From NCBI GenBank assembly GCA_030744435.1, contig JASLQO010000003.1, positions 1 through 64,000 on the forward strand: 64,000 nt of DNA, in the 5' to 3' direction. Of the stretch, positions 41,156 through 50,119 are shown piece after piece; position 1 is the first letter of the stretch, and every line of letters begins with the position of its first letter. This DNA comes from JASLQO01 sp002327525 (lineage in GTDB: Bacteria > Pseudomonadota > Gammaproteobacteria > Pseudomonadales > Azotimanducaceae). A program made the position numbers and the translations under genes. The notes beneath the pieces are model-generated. The model saw only the letters and a list, made by a program, of their open reading frames with translations. It did no database searches and was not told the DNA's origin.

Positions 41156-42159
41156 GGTTTGATTCCGCTAACGCGTGTAAGGGTTTCTGGTATGAATTCT
41201 GTGATGCTGATGTCTGTGAAACCGGCGGCCTCGAAGTAGCCGGTGCAGTCGGACTCTGAGTGGGCGAGACCCGTCGAGCGGCTGACGGCCTCCGAGAGAC
41301 CCCACAGTGCCGGTGCGAGCGGCCCGGTCCCTTCCGGGTTGATCATTTCGCCGATGAGATGAAACTCGCCACCTGGCAGCAGTGCGTCGAACACCCGCTG
41401 TACGACGCCGGCGATGATATTACGGCTGTATTGCGGCAGGTTGGAGGCCATTATGGCCACGTCCGCATCGGTGGGCAGCGCATCGCGGGTGAAGTCGCAG
41501 GGGCTTGCGATCACACGGTCTTCAACGCCGTTCTGGTCGATGTAGTCGCGTGTCACCACCACGACTGGCGGTAGGTCCAGTACCTCGGCGCGTATGTTGT
41601 CGTTGGTTTGCGCCGCGACGATGCAGTAGCAGCCCGATCCGCCGCCCAGGTCCATGATCTTTCGTCGCCCGTTCAAACTCACCTGCCGGTGAAAACGCCG
41701 TGCAGCACCCATGCCGATGGAATAGGTGGCCTCGTGGTATTCGCGTGCGCGCTCCACGGTGAAGGTGTCGTCATACATTCCGAGCAAGCGCTGATCCGGC
41801 TGCTTTACCTTGAGGTGCTCGGTGAGGCGCCCCCAGGAATCCCAGCGGGGTTTGCCGAACAGCATCCACGGGCCCGCGTACGTTGGTTTGCCCCTGACCA
41901 GGAAGCGTTCGACGTCATCGGCGTTGGTGAAACGCTCTCCCTCCCGTGACACCAGTTCCATGGCGGTGAGCACCACCAGCAGGCGCTCTGCATTCACTGG
42001 TTCGATATCAAGTGTCCGCGCCGCCGAGACGATGTCGTCGTGTCCTTGCGAGATGGCCGTGAAGAGGTCGAGTTCAACGGCGCTCATGAGCGCTGCAGAT
42101 TCCCAGGACGCCTTGCTGATGCGCTGCAGGCGGACGGTGTCCGGTCTCTTTTCCGTCAT
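41152..42159 (-). CDS. SAM-dependent O-methyltransferase (acetylserotonin/hydroxyneurosporene type)
   Basis: This 335-residue protein has an N-terminal dimerisation/winged-helix domain (ISKASWESAALMSAVELDLF; LDIEPVNAERLLVVLTAMEL) and a C-terminal Rossmann domain with the SAM loop IMDLGGGSGCYCIVAAQ. DLPPVVVVTRDYIDQNGVED and FDALLPGGEFHLIGEMINPE are typical of plant-like O-methyltransferases in bacteria. The stop overlaps the ATG of the GrdB-like gene by four bases, so the two products are made together. A joint role in handling a methylated or thiol compound is conceivable but inferred. Confidence 0.82.
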   Translation of the reverse strand: MTEKRPDTVRLQRISKASWESAALMSAVELDLFTAISQGHDDIVSAARTLDIEPVNAERLLVVLTAMELVSREGERFTNADDVERFLVRGKPTYAGPWMLFGKPRWDSWGRLTEHLKVKQPDQRLLGMYDDTFTVERAREYHEATYSIGMGAARRFHRQVSLNGRRKIMDLGGGSGCYCIVAAQTNDNIRAEVLDLPPVVVVTRDYIDQNGVEDRVIASPCDFTRDALPTDADVAIMASNLPQYSRNIIAGVVQRVFDALLPGGEFHLIGEMINPEGTGPLAPALWGLSEAVSRSTGLAHSESDCTGYFEAAGFTDISITEFIPETLTRVSGIKP

Positions 42160-42297
42160 GTCGTCGCGCCTGTTTTTTCGCCGCCTTTAATGTCCGCTAT
42201 GCTAGCAGTCCGTAAGATCAGACTCACCTGTCGTGGAGTAACGCTGGTGTGAGTCGAATCCGAGGATGGACAGGGCGCAGATGACTTCGGAGGTGGC

Positions 42298-43170
42298 GTG
42301 CCATATCAATCTGGGTTTCGTGATGGTTTATTCAGCGGTTCGACGGTTTTCATCCCCGGAGGCGGGGGTGGACTTGGCCGTTGCATCGCTCACGAGGTGG
42401 CGGCACTCGGTGGCAAGGTGGTGCTCGCCGGGCGCACGCTGGAGAAACTCGATCGCACGCGCGTGGAGATCGAGCAAGATGGCGGTGTGGTACTCGGTTG
42501 CTACACAGTGGAATTACGCGATGAAAGCCAGGTGCAGAGCCTAGTCGCCAGGGTGTTGGATGCACACGGCCTCGTGCACGGGCTGGTGAACACGGCCGGC
42601 GGCCAGTTTCCGGCAGCACTCGAGGACCTGAGCCTCAATGGCTGGAATGCCGTACTCGGTAATAACCTCACGAGCTATTTTCTCACAGCGCGGGAAGTCT
42701 ATAAGCAGTGCATGACGGACCATGGCGGCAGCATCGTGAACATCGGCGCCGACTGGGAAGGCGGTATGGCGGGGATGGGCCACAACGGTGCCGCCCGTGC
42801 CGGTCTTTCCAATTTCACCGCCACAGCAGCATCGGAATGGGGCCGCGATGGTGTGCGCGTGAATTGCGTGATTCCGGGTTTCATCGCGACTACCGGGTTA
42901 GAGCGTTACCCGCGCAGTGATTGGGAGGCGATACGCAATATCGACAAGCGGGTGCCCCTGGGCCGTCACGGGACCGCTGCAGAAATCTCCGCGATGGTGG
43001 TGTTTTTGCTGTCAGAGTTGTCGGCGTATGTCACCGGGGTGGATATTCGCGTGGACGGTGGTATTCACAACGGCGCTGGCAGTTTTGTGTACAAGCCCGG
43101 TCCGCCCCGCAATATCAGGCGCTTCGAAGGTTTTCATCGCGACGAGCCGCCATCGATGTTGTCGGACTGA
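42298..43170 (+). CDS. SDR protein related to 2,4-dienoyl-CoA reductase, altered active site
   Basis: This 290-residue Rossmann-fold protein shows TVFIPGGGGGLGRCIAHEV in the glycine-rich loop, LVNTAGGQFPAALEDLSLNG in the NAG region and VNCVIPGFIATTGLERYPRS after strand 6. Where classical SDRs have YxxxK it reads GHNGAARAGLSNF, i.e. Asn for Tyr and Arg for Lys. Peroxisomal-type dienoyl-CoA reductases also lack the Tyr but keep the Lys. The start is taken as GTG 42298 behind CGGAGGTG. It may be a dienoyl-CoA reductase-like enzyme or a non-catalytic relative. Confidence 0.7.
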   Translation: MPYQSGFRDGLFSGSTVFIPGGGGGLGRCIAHEVAALGGKVVLAGRTLEKLDRTRVEIEQDGGVVLGCYTVELRDESQVQSLVARVLDAHGLVHGLVNTAGGQFPAALEDLSLNGWNAVLGNNLTSYFLTAREVYKQCMTDHGGSIVNIGADWEGGMAGMGHNGAARAGLSNFTATAASEWGRDGVRVNCVIPGFIATTGLERYPRSDWEAIRNIDKRVPLGRHGTAAEISAMVVFLLSELSAYVTGVDIRVDGGIHNGAGSFVYKPGPPRNIRRFEGFHRDEPPSMLSD

Positions 43171-43176
43171 GCGTAT

Positions 43177-43698
43177 TCAGCGTACCTCCTCGGACCAGAC
43201 GAACCCCCTGCGGTTTGGCATCTCGATGTTGGGCAGGGTACGCGCGCTGAGGCGGGTGTCCTCATCGATGATGTCGTTGATGTAGAGCAGCCAGGCAGTA
43301 ACGGCGTACGTTTGATCCGCACTGAGGCTGCCTGGTGCGGCATACGGCATGGCCCGGCGTATGTAGTCGAACACCGTGGTTGCGTAGGGCCAGAAACTAC
43401 CCACGGTCTTCACGGGCTTAGCACTCGTGAGGCTGCCGAGGCCGCCTGCAAGGGCATCGTTGCTACCCGATTGTCCGTCTTCGCCGTGACAGGCCTGGCA
43501 GTGCTGTGTGTACAATTTCGCGCCTTCCTCCACGCTCCCGGAACCTGGTGGTAATCCGGCACCATCGGGCAGGATGGTGAAATCGTGCTTCTGAAGCGAG
43601 CCTGGGTCGAGAGAGTCACCGAGGCCGGGGCCTTGCGCCGCATGCGCGTGGCCCATGATCACGAACAATGATGCGAGGGCGAATCTATACATAGACAT
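43177..43698 (-). CDS. Periplasmic c-type cytochrome, single haem
   Basis: This 173-residue protein has a signal peptide (FALASLFVIMGHAHAAQGPG) and one haem site CQACHGEDGQSG. Candidate axial Met residues are in IRRAMPYAAPGSLSADQTYA. The C-terminal segment WLLYINDIIDEDTRLSART resembles SoxX/SorB- or SoxD-type partners. Its first 14 bases overlap the 3' end of the upstream sulfite-oxidase-type gene. The pair should be co-translated, with the cytochrome taking electrons from the molybdenum centre in the periplasm. Confidence 0.85.
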   Translation of the reverse strand: MSMYRFALASLFVIMGHAHAAQGPGLGDSLDPGSLQKHDFTILPDGAGLPPGSGSVEEGAKLYTQHCQACHGEDGQSGSNDALAGGLGSLTSAKPVKTVGSFWPYATTVFDYIRRAMPYAAPGSLSADQTYAVTAWLLYINDIIDEDTRLSARTLPNIEMPNRRGFVWSEEVR

Positions 43699-44935
43699 TG
43701 CTCACCTCGCCCGAATCAGAGACCTGCCATGCCTGGATGGCGTTGTAGTGATAGTAGGAACCCGGCGGCCGGTCACGCATGACCACCTCACGGCTGGGCT
43801 GCACGGAACCTGATTCGTCCGTGGCCCGGCTCAGCAGCGTTGCCGGAGATCCATTCCACTGCCAGGCGGTCCGGAAGCGCGTGACGGATCTTGACAGTAC
43901 ATGTGCATCGAGTTGCGCGTCAGCCCACGTGCGGCCGCCATCGGCCGACACCGCTACACTTTGCACACGACCGGCTCCCGACCAGGCCAGGCCCGAGATC
44001 TGATACAGCCCTGGTTGATCCAGAATCAGCCCGGGTGATGGAGTGGTGATGACCGATTTCACTCCCATCTCGAAAGTGAACATTTCTGCGCTGCCGTCTG
44101 CGCGCAGATCGGAGTATTTGGACGTCTCGTCCTTGGTCATCGCGGGTTGATCCGTGACGCGCAGTGAACGTAGCCACTTTACACTGGCGTTACCTTCCCA
44201 GCCGGGCAGGAACAGACGCAGTGGGTAACCGTTGGCGGGCCTCAGGGGCTCGCCGTTCTGATAGAGCGCGACGATGGCATCGTCCATCATTTTCTCCAGC
44301 GGAATACTGCGTGCCAGTACCGCTGCGTCGGCGCCGTCGGCTACCACCCAGCGCCCCTGGGGCATGAGACCCGCTTCGTCGAGGAGGATGGACAGTGGTA
44401 CGCCGCCCCATTCGCTGCTTGAGAGTAATCCATGTAGTTGCCCGCACTCGAGTCGTGGTGGTTCAGGAGCCGTCATCATTGCGCTGTTACCGGAACATTC
44501 GAGAAACTGAATTCGCGACACGATGGGATAGCGGTGCAGCGCATCCACGCTGAAACTCAGAGGACGTTGCACGAGACCATGCAGCATCAGGCGATGCCGG
44601 TCGGGATCGATGTCCGGGATGCCCGCGTGATGACGCTCGAAGTGCAGACGGGACGGCGTGATGATGCCGTCAAGGTGCTCGTGTGGCGTTGCCGAGGTAC
44701 CAGCACCGGTGGTTCCGGGTGCGGAAGCGAACAATACGCGCTGCAGGCCGGCCTCGTGGCGCGACGGCACGCCACTCTCGCTCATGGGTGCGCCGGGCGC
44801 GCGCATCCATGGTGTTCGCTGCGCACCGGCCGCACTCGCGCTCAACAGTGTGGCTGCGGTGCTCGCGGTGGCGGTCATGAAAGCGCGGCGTCCCATCAGG
44901 CCGTTGCCCGCCTCGGGAATCAACTGGTCACCCAT
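43685..44935 (-). CDS. SoxC/sulfite dehydrogenase-type molybdoenzyme
   Basis: This 416-residue protein belongs to the sulfite oxidase family. The N-terminus has a Tat signal with twin Arg (GRRAFMTATASTAATLL), so it is exported folded. The molybdenum-binding Cys is in RIQFLECSGNSAMMTAPEP. YPLRLFLPGWEGNASVKWLR completes the Moco domain, and the C-terminal Ig-like dimerisation domain contains AWSGAGRVQSVAVSADGGRT. Together with the overlapping cytochrome gene it forms a SoxCD- or SorAB-like unit that oxidises sulfite or an outer-sulfane sulfur. Other sox genes are absent here. Confidence 0.88.
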   Translation of the reverse strand: MGDQLIPEAGNGLMGRRAFMTATASTAATLLSASAAGAQRTPWMRAPGAPMSESGVPSRHEAGLQRVLFASAPGTTGAGTSATPHEHLDGIITPSRLHFERHHAGIPDIDPDRHRLMLHGLVQRPLSFSVDALHRYPIVSRIQFLECSGNSAMMTAPEPPRLECGQLHGLLSSSEWGGVPLSILLDEAGLMPQGRWVVADGADAAVLARSIPLEKMMDDAIVALYQNGEPLRPANGYPLRLFLPGWEGNASVKWLRSLRVTDQPAMTKDETSKYSDLRADGSAEMFTFEMGVKSVITTPSPGLILDQPGLYQISGLAWSGAGRVQSVAVSADGGRTWADAQLDAHVLSRSVTRFRTAWQWNGSPATLLSRATDESGSVQPSREVVMRDRPPGSYYHYNAIQAWQVSDSGEVSNVYV

Positions 44936-44954
44936 ACATCCTCCTGATGCTTGA

Positions 44955-45732
44955 TTACGAAGATTCTACGTCGTCGAGAAGCTCGTCGAGGAGCTCGAGG
45001 CAGTCCAGTACGGCACGGCGCGTTTGAAAGGTGGCTTTATGCACACTGGCCTTAACGCCATGGGGTACTGCATCGAGGTCGACATACTCGAACCATTCGC
45101 CATGGGTCCAGTCAGCCTGATAGCGGTAGATCCAGTCAAGCGTGCGATTGAAGCAAAACGCATACTGGCCTTTACCGAAGCAGCGGTAGAGATACAGCGA
45201 GCACAGTAGTGCCTCGGCCTGTACCCGCCACACTTTTTCGGGATCGGACACGCCACCGGAGATGATGTCCGAATGGAAAAATCCGCCGCGGTCGTGGTCC
45301 ATACCGCTGGCGACCGCATTGCAGAACACGGCTTCAATGATTTCCCGGTAACGCTGAGGTTGGCCTCCGAGCTGTGATACTGCTCGGGCAATCAGTCGCG
45401 TTAGTTCGAGGTAACCGGTTTCATCATTGCAGTGCTGGCGTAATCTGTCGAAGAACTGGTCGGCGTGATAGCGGGCGCCGGGATCAGCGCTTGTGAGCGC
45501 ATATTCGGATAAGGCAGTGAGAACCGTTGCCTGCGCTGCGACGTTTTTTGTGAACGCGTACGGAGCGTTCGACGGCGTGTGGAGGTGAGAGTCGTATTGC
45601 GACATGAAACCGCCGTGGCGGCCATCGAGATGGCAATGCACCCGTGTAGCCGTGACCGCGTGCCAGCAGTGACAATGAGATGAGCGTATCCCGAACCTGA
45701 TATTCGCCGCTGTAGGGGCCCTGGTCATCCAT
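44955..45732 (-). pseudogene. N-acylglucosamine 2-epimerase (AGE) family gene, frameshifted and shortened
   Basis: Starting at ATG 45732 one frame reads SGEYQVRDTLISLSLLARGH, GYTGAL. Homology then moves to another frame near 45650 with CHLDGRHGGFMSQYDSHLHT, AFTKNVAAQATVLTALSEYA and later MDHDRGGFFHSDIISGG, WFEYVDLDAVPHG. The alpha6/alpha6-barrel family is usually about 400 residues; the two frames together give about 259. A frameshift and probably a central deletion have inactivated it. It would have acted as a sugar isomerase or epimerase. Confidence 0.65.
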
Positions 45733-45826
45733 TGGTAGCGCCTTTCGGTTGTGCTACATTCAGTCTGGTTTCTGGGCCGGAAAAGACCTGACGAAAACCT
45801 GAACAAAAGTGGAAAAATAGATCACA

Positions 45827-46437
45827 TGGCAATTCGGCCCGTTCGTTCTGGATCGTGAACAGCGCTACCCGTATCAGGATGGACAGCGCGTGCATCTGGC
45901 CAAGCGCCCATTCGACGTGCTGGAATGTCTGGATCCGCTCTCACCGCTGTTCACTGTAGCGCAGGGCCTTTCCGCCCGTTTTTCGGGCGAGTGGGAGGCG
46001 GCTGCCTCCGTGTTTCGCTCTGCGCTCGACACCTTTGCGGATTTCGCGTTCGTACGTTTTCAGTTCGCTCTGGTGGAGTCTGCGCTGGGACATACGCATG
46101 AGGCGATCGACCACTTCGAACGTTCGATGCCCCGGATGGGACTGGCGCTGGTCGGCGTATCGCTTGCGTATGAGTATGTTCGCGCAGAGAGGAGAACAAA
46201 GCCCGCGCGATCGAAGTGCAAGTGCACGACCTTGCGTCCAGCGGTTACGTGGCCGCCAGCACGTTTGCATTGCTCACACTGGGGTTCGGCCGCAAGGAGG
46301 AGTGCTACGAATGGCTGGAGCGTTGTTTCGAGCAGCACGATGACCTGCTCGTGACGCTGAGGGTGGAGCACCACTATCGGGAGTTGACTGAAGAGGAGCG
46401 GTTTCAGCACATGCTGGCCCGTCTTGGTCTGATTTGA
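45827..46437 (+). pseudogene. Winged-helix/TPR regulator remnant with internal deletion and frameshift
   Basis: The frame opens WQFGPFVLDREQRYPYQDGQ, RVHLAKRPFDVLECL, the first half of an OmpR/CadC-type winged helix. It jumps straight to DPLSPLFTVAQGLSARFSGE and FRSALDTFADFAFVRFQFAL, a TPR region normally hundreds of residues downstream. Near 46200 the frame shifts, continuing as DLASSGYVAASTFALLTLGF and ending FQHMLARLGLI. No usable in-frame start is present (the ATG at 45826 is one base off). The 3' end overlaps the next gene start (TGATG). Non-functional. Confidence 0.7.
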
Positions 46438-47696
46438 TGCGCAAGACTCGCCTCGTTGCGGCGGTTCTCCTAGCGATGTTGTGTGTTTCGGCGCTGGGTG
46501 CTGAAACATTCAGTGTGGGTGCGGCGAGTGTGGTCATCACGCCGCCTCAGGGAACGATGCTGGCGGGCTATGGGCGTGACCGGCCCTCTGAGGGTGTGTA
46601 TGACGACCTCTATGCCCACGCAGTGGTGATCGGCGATGGCGACTCCGTGCTCGCTCTTGTGACCCTCGATTGTATTGGACTCACGCGTCCGGACATCGTA
46701 CTGATACAGCGGGCGGTGGCCGAGACGGTGCCGGATATCGATCCGCGAGCCGTGGTCGTCTCGTCCACCCACACCCATGCCGGACCGGATGTCGTGGGAC
46801 TTTGGGGTGAAGTGCTTTGGCGCAGTGGCCGCGATGAGGCATATGTTGCGAGCCTGCGTGCCGCTGCGGTGCAAGCAGTGCGAGTGGCCTTCGACGTGTC
46901 GGTGCCTGTTACGAGTTTTGCCGCGAGTGCCGAGGTGGCGCTGGAATGGGTGGAGAACCTCAGCGAGCCCGGACTGCTGGATTCGACTCTCTCGGTGCTG
47001 CGTTTCGTTGGTGACGACGGCAGGACCGTGGCCACACTCACCAATTATCCATGTCACCCGACGGTGCTGGACGGTAACAACACTCACGTGTCCGCTGACT
47101 ACGTCGCGGGATTTTATCGGGCGATGAGCGAGCGCTACGATGGGGAGCATCTGTTTCTGCAAGGCGCGATTGGGGGCTGGGTACAACCACTGCAGGGAGA
47201 CCGGAGCACGCAGCTTGCCTATTCGCTTGGCCGTGATCTGGCTGGCCGGGCGGTGAAATTGCTTGAGCGCGCAACCCCGAATGTGTTCCAGCCACTGGTG
47301 TTGCGTCAACGCGTTTTCGATGTGCCCCTCGAGAACTGGGCGTTCAGACTCGCGATATGGCTCGGTGTGCTTGAGCGTGAAACCCACGATGGTGCGATGC
47401 GCACCGAAACTGCATGGTTTCGTGTCGGGGACGCGCAATTCGTTACACACCCGGGTGAGACCTCGCCAGCTTATTCACTCGCCTCCAGAGCGCTGATGAA
47501 GGCGCGCTACGAGTTCGTGCTCGGGCTCACCCAGGACGCGATGGGTTACATACTCAAACCCGATTACTTCGAAGACGACGCCAGTTACCCGCACGGCGAC
47601 TATCTGCGATCGGTGTCGGTCGGAGCGGCGGCCGGACCCGTGCTGATGGAAACACTCGAAGCGATTGTGGACGACCTGGAGCCCTCAGAGCGGTGA
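46437..47696 (+). CDS. Neutral/alkaline ceramidase-like hydrolase
   Basis: This 419-residue protein has a signal peptide (RLVAAVLLAMLCVSALGAET). The N-terminal domain of neutral ceramidases follows: VGAASVVITPPQGTMLAGYG, and the zinc site VVSSTHTHAGPDVVG. LTNYPCHPTVLDGNNTHVSA supplies another His. The C-terminal Ig-like domain of full-size ceramidases (about 650 residues) is missing, as in many bacterial relatives of this length. It may hydrolyse sphingolipids or other N-acyl amides outside the cytoplasm. The ATG overlaps the stop of the upstream remnant. Confidence 0.78.
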   Translation: MRKTRLVAAVLLAMLCVSALGAETFSVGAASVVITPPQGTMLAGYGRDRPSEGVYDDLYAHAVVIGDGDSVLALVTLDCIGLTRPDIVLIQRAVAETVPDIDPRAVVVSSTHTHAGPDVVGLWGEVLWRSGRDEAYVASLRAAAVQAVRVAFDVSVPVTSFAASAEVALEWVENLSEPGLLDSTLSVLRFVGDDGRTVATLTNYPCHPTVLDGNNTHVSADYVAGFYRAMSERYDGEHLFLQGAIGGWVQPLQGDRSTQLAYSLGRDLAGRAVKLLERATPNVFQPLVLRQRVFDVPLENWAFRLAIWLGVLERETHDGAMRTETAWFRVGDAQFVTHPGETSPAYSLASRALMKARYEFVLGLTQDAMGYILKPDYFEDDASYPHGDYLRSVSVGAAAGPVLMETLEAIVDDLEPSER

Positions 47697-47775
47697 TCGC
47701 GCGGCAATCGCGGCAGAAACAACGACGTCTCCTTCTCCGTGCGCGGCGTCGGAGGCGGAACAGCTTCCCGCGCGA

Positions 47776-48222
47776 TTATGTCTCATGAAGGTCGCTCACC
47801 GTCGCGTTGAACATGATGCGGCGCAGTACTTCGTGCAGCTCGGCTTTTTCCCTGCCGGACATGCCCTTGAACAGGCTCTGCAGCACGCTGGAGGCAGCCC
47901 GCTCCATGTGTGAGGTGAGTTTGCGCGACTTGTCCGTCAGATAGATCGACTTCTTGCGCAGATCTCCAGGATTCCTGCGCCGTTCGACGAGCCCTTTGTC
48001 TTCCATGCGCACCAGCAGTCCGGTGATTGCCATACGGCTCGATTCCAGGGAGCGAGCGAGTTCTGTCTGACTGATGCCTGGCGATCTGCCGATGTAGGCG
48101 AGAGCGCGCCATTGAGAGCGGGTGAGGCCCAGGGGTTTCATGCGCGCATCGTGAACGTCATTTAGTTTGCGTGCCGCATCAACGAGTAGAAATGCGAGGT
48201 CCCGGTCGGTGGTGTAGCTCAA
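47776..48222 (-). CDS. MarR-family transcriptional regulator
   Basis: This 148-residue dimeric winged-helix repressor shows LTRSQWRALAYIGRSPGISQ, then LARSLESSRMAITGLLVRME (recognition helix) and the wing DKGLVERRRNPGDLRKKSIY. The C-terminal helices read LFKGMSGREKAELHEVLRRI. Homology begins at the TTG start at 48222; the ORF extension to 48447 crosses the operator and the start of the divergent gene. It is divergent from an enoyl-CoA hydratase gene, with a strong palindrome between, so it most likely senses an acyl- or aryl-CoA and represses that operon. Confidence 0.85.
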   Translation of the reverse strand: MSYTTDRDLAFLLVDAARKLNDVHDARMKPLGLTRSQWRALAYIGRSPGISQTELARSLESSRMAITGLLVRMEDKGLVERRRNPGDLRKKSIYLTDKSRKLTSHMERAASSVLQSLFKGMSGREKAELHEVLRRIMFNATVSDLHET

Positions 48223-48243
48223 CGTTGCTTCTCTGTATCGATG

Positions 48244-48263
48244 ATTGTAAGCATATTTACAAT
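48244..48263. promoter_or_regulatory. Palindromic operator, probably for the MarR regulator
   Basis: ATTGTAA-N6-TTACAAT is a perfect 7-bp inverted repeat with a GCATAT spacer, 22 bp before the marR start and 54 bp before the hydratase start. MarR dimers typically bind such 16-20 bp AT-rich palindromes over the promoters they control, including their own. Confidence 0.65.
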
Positions 48264-48316
48264 AATCACGGTTTGCGAGACAGTTGCTCGAATTGGTTTT
48301 CTCAATCGGAGGGCAC

Positions 48317-48973
48317 ATGAGCTTCTCGGACATTCTCGACTGCAAAAGGGTAGGTGATGGCGTCGCACTGATGAGACTGAACCGGCCGAAGAGCCGCAAC
48401 GCGTTGTCCCGGGCACTACGCGGGGACATCGTGAGTTGCCTCGCCAAGTTAGGCGAAGATGACGACGTGCAGGCGGTTGTGTTGACGGGTAATGGTGAGG
48501 TGTTTTGTGCGGGATTTGACCTTCGCGAATTGAGCGAGGGAAATGCGCACGAAATCTTCGCGGGCGCAGAAGCTTATCATCGTGATGTGCATAGCTTCGC
48601 TAAACCCCTGATCGCGGCCGTGAACGGTCCGGCACTGGCCGGTGGCATGGATCTGGCGCTCATGTGCGATGTGCGCTTCGGGTGCGCGGCAACCCGGTTC
48701 GGCCAACCTCAGGTGCGCATGGGAATTCCTGCCGCTTTCGATCTGGTCAGGACGGCGCTGGACGAGGGAAGCGCGCGCTATCTGTGCCTGAGTGGCGATG
48801 TAATAGACGCATCCACCGCGCACGCCATGGGTGTGGTCACGAAACTGTTCGAGGATGCCGGGCAGATGCTCGAAGAAACATTGGCGGCTGCCGCGTCCAT
48901 CGCCGGCAGCAATGGCAGTGCTGCGATGAAGGCGCGCATGCTCGAACGCCAACCGACCCTGTTTGGGGAGTGA
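48317..48973 (+). CDS. Enoyl-CoA hydratase/isomerase family protein
   Basis: This 218-residue crotonase is somewhat shorter than the usual 260 because the C-terminal helices are reduced. The first oxyanion loop is VFCAGFDLRELSEG and the second AVNGPALAGGMDLALMCDVR. The usual catalytic Glu region reads FGQPQVRMGIPAAFDLVRTA, with Gln/Val where hydratases have Glu. That suggests an isomerase or hydrolase activity rather than hydration. The start ATG 48317 follows CGGAGGGCAC. It is probably controlled by the adjacent MarR protein and co-transcribed with the alcohol dehydrogenase 6 bp downstream. Confidence 0.8.
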   Translation: MSFSDILDCKRVGDGVALMRLNRPKSRNALSRALRGDIVSCLAKLGEDDDVQAVVLTGNGEVFCAGFDLRELSEGNAHEIFAGAEAYHRDVHSFAKPLIAAVNGPALAGGMDLALMCDVRFGCAATRFGQPQVRMGIPAAFDLVRTALDEGSARYLCLSGDVIDASTAHAMGVVTKLFEDAGQMLEETLAAAASIAGSNGSAAMKARMLERQPTLFGE

Positions 48974-48979
48974 TCTGAT

Positions 48980-50053
48980 ATGAAGACTCAGGCAGCTATC
49001 GCGCATACGGCGGACGGCGGGTTCGACCTCTGCGAAGTGGATCTGGCCGCGCCCTCGCGGGGCGAGGTCCGGGTAAGAATGCAGGCTTGTGGAATCTGCA
49101 GAAGCGACCTCAGCGCATTGGAAGGCAAGGAAACGGTGGAGTTTCCCGTCGTGCTCGGACACGAGGGCGCGGGCATTGTCGAGGCGGTTGGTGATGGTGT
49201 GGGCAGTGTCAAGGAAGGGGACGCTGTGATTTTGTCGTGGACTCCGGCCTGCGGTACCTGTCCCGGTTGCCTGCGTGGCGAGGTGCAACTGTGCGAGGCG
49301 GTCAACATGACCACAGGGAGCCGCGGGCCCCTGACGCTGAACGGACGTGCGCTCGACCGTTTCATGGCGCTGGGTGCGTTTTGCGAGCATGTGGTGGTTC
49401 CGCAAGCCATGGCCGTACCGGTGCACACCGGATTGGATCCGGCGCATACCTGCCTGATTGGTTGTGGCGTGACGACCGGATTTGGGGCTGCGGTGAACAC
49501 GGCCGCGGTGCGCTGGGGTGAGACGGTGGCGGTGTTCGGGTGCGGCGGTGTTGGGCTTGCAGCCATCCAGGGGGCTCGCATCGCTGGCGCTTCGCGGATT
49601 CTCGCAGTGGATCCCCTTGAGGGTCGTCGGCAGGCGGCCCTGCGGGTGGGTGCGAGCAGCGCCATCGATGCGCAGGATGCGGTGAATCGGATCGTGCGGG
49701 ACACCCACGGTGGCGTGGACGTCGCCATCGAGTGCGTGGGCAGTCCGGCGGCCATGGTGAACGCGTTCAATGTGGTTCGATCTGGTGGGCGCAGCATCGT
49801 GGTCGGGCTGCCGGCTTACACCGAAACTGTGGAACTTCCGGCCATCATGCTGCTGCGTGAGAAATCGATCAAAGGCTCGATATACGGATCCGCGAATCCG
49901 CGGGTCGATTTTCAGAAGATTGCGTCACTGGGAGATCAGGGGCAGTTGCAGTTCGAGCCGCTGGTGGACAAAACCCGCCACTTCTCCGAGATCAACGAAG
50001 GTTTTGCCGAAATGCGCGAGGGGAAGCTCACGCGGGTGGTGCTGACCTTCTAA
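48980..50053 (+). CDS. Zinc-dependent alcohol dehydrogenase (MDR superfamily)
   Basis: This 357-residue enzyme has the catalytic-zinc Cys in ACGICRSDLSALEGK, the GHEGAGIVEAVGDGV segment, and the structural-zinc lobe CGTCPGCLRGEVQLC. The coenzyme domain begins VAVFGCGGVGLAAIQGARIA, and IAVDPLEGRRQAAL-like sequence (ILAVDPLEGRRQAALRVGAS) with an Asp at the end of strand 2 favours NAD. It resembles the aryl-alcohol / mycothiol-dependent formaldehyde dehydrogenase group. The start lies 6 bp after the hydratase stop, so one operon under the MarR palindrome. Substrate probably an aryl or long-chain alcohol. Confidence 0.88.
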   Translation: MKTQAAIAHTADGGFDLCEVDLAAPSRGEVRVRMQACGICRSDLSALEGKETVEFPVVLGHEGAGIVEAVGDGVGSVKEGDAVILSWTPACGTCPGCLRGEVQLCEAVNMTTGSRGPLTLNGRALDRFMALGAFCEHVVVPQAMAVPVHTGLDPAHTCLIGCGVTTGFGAAVNTAAVRWGETVAVFGCGGVGLAAIQGARIAGASRILAVDPLEGRRQAALRVGASSAIDAQDAVNRIVRDTHGGVDVAIECVGSPAAMVNAFNVVRSGGRSIVVGLPAYTETVELPAIMLLREKSIKGSIYGSANPRVDFQKIASLGDQGQLQFEPLVDKTRHFSEINEGFAEMREGKLTRVVLTF

Positions 50054-50119
50054 GGTGCACTCGTCAGTCTTGCGCAGGAACGCCCAATACTCCTGATGTG
50101 GGAGAAACGGGGAACACTC

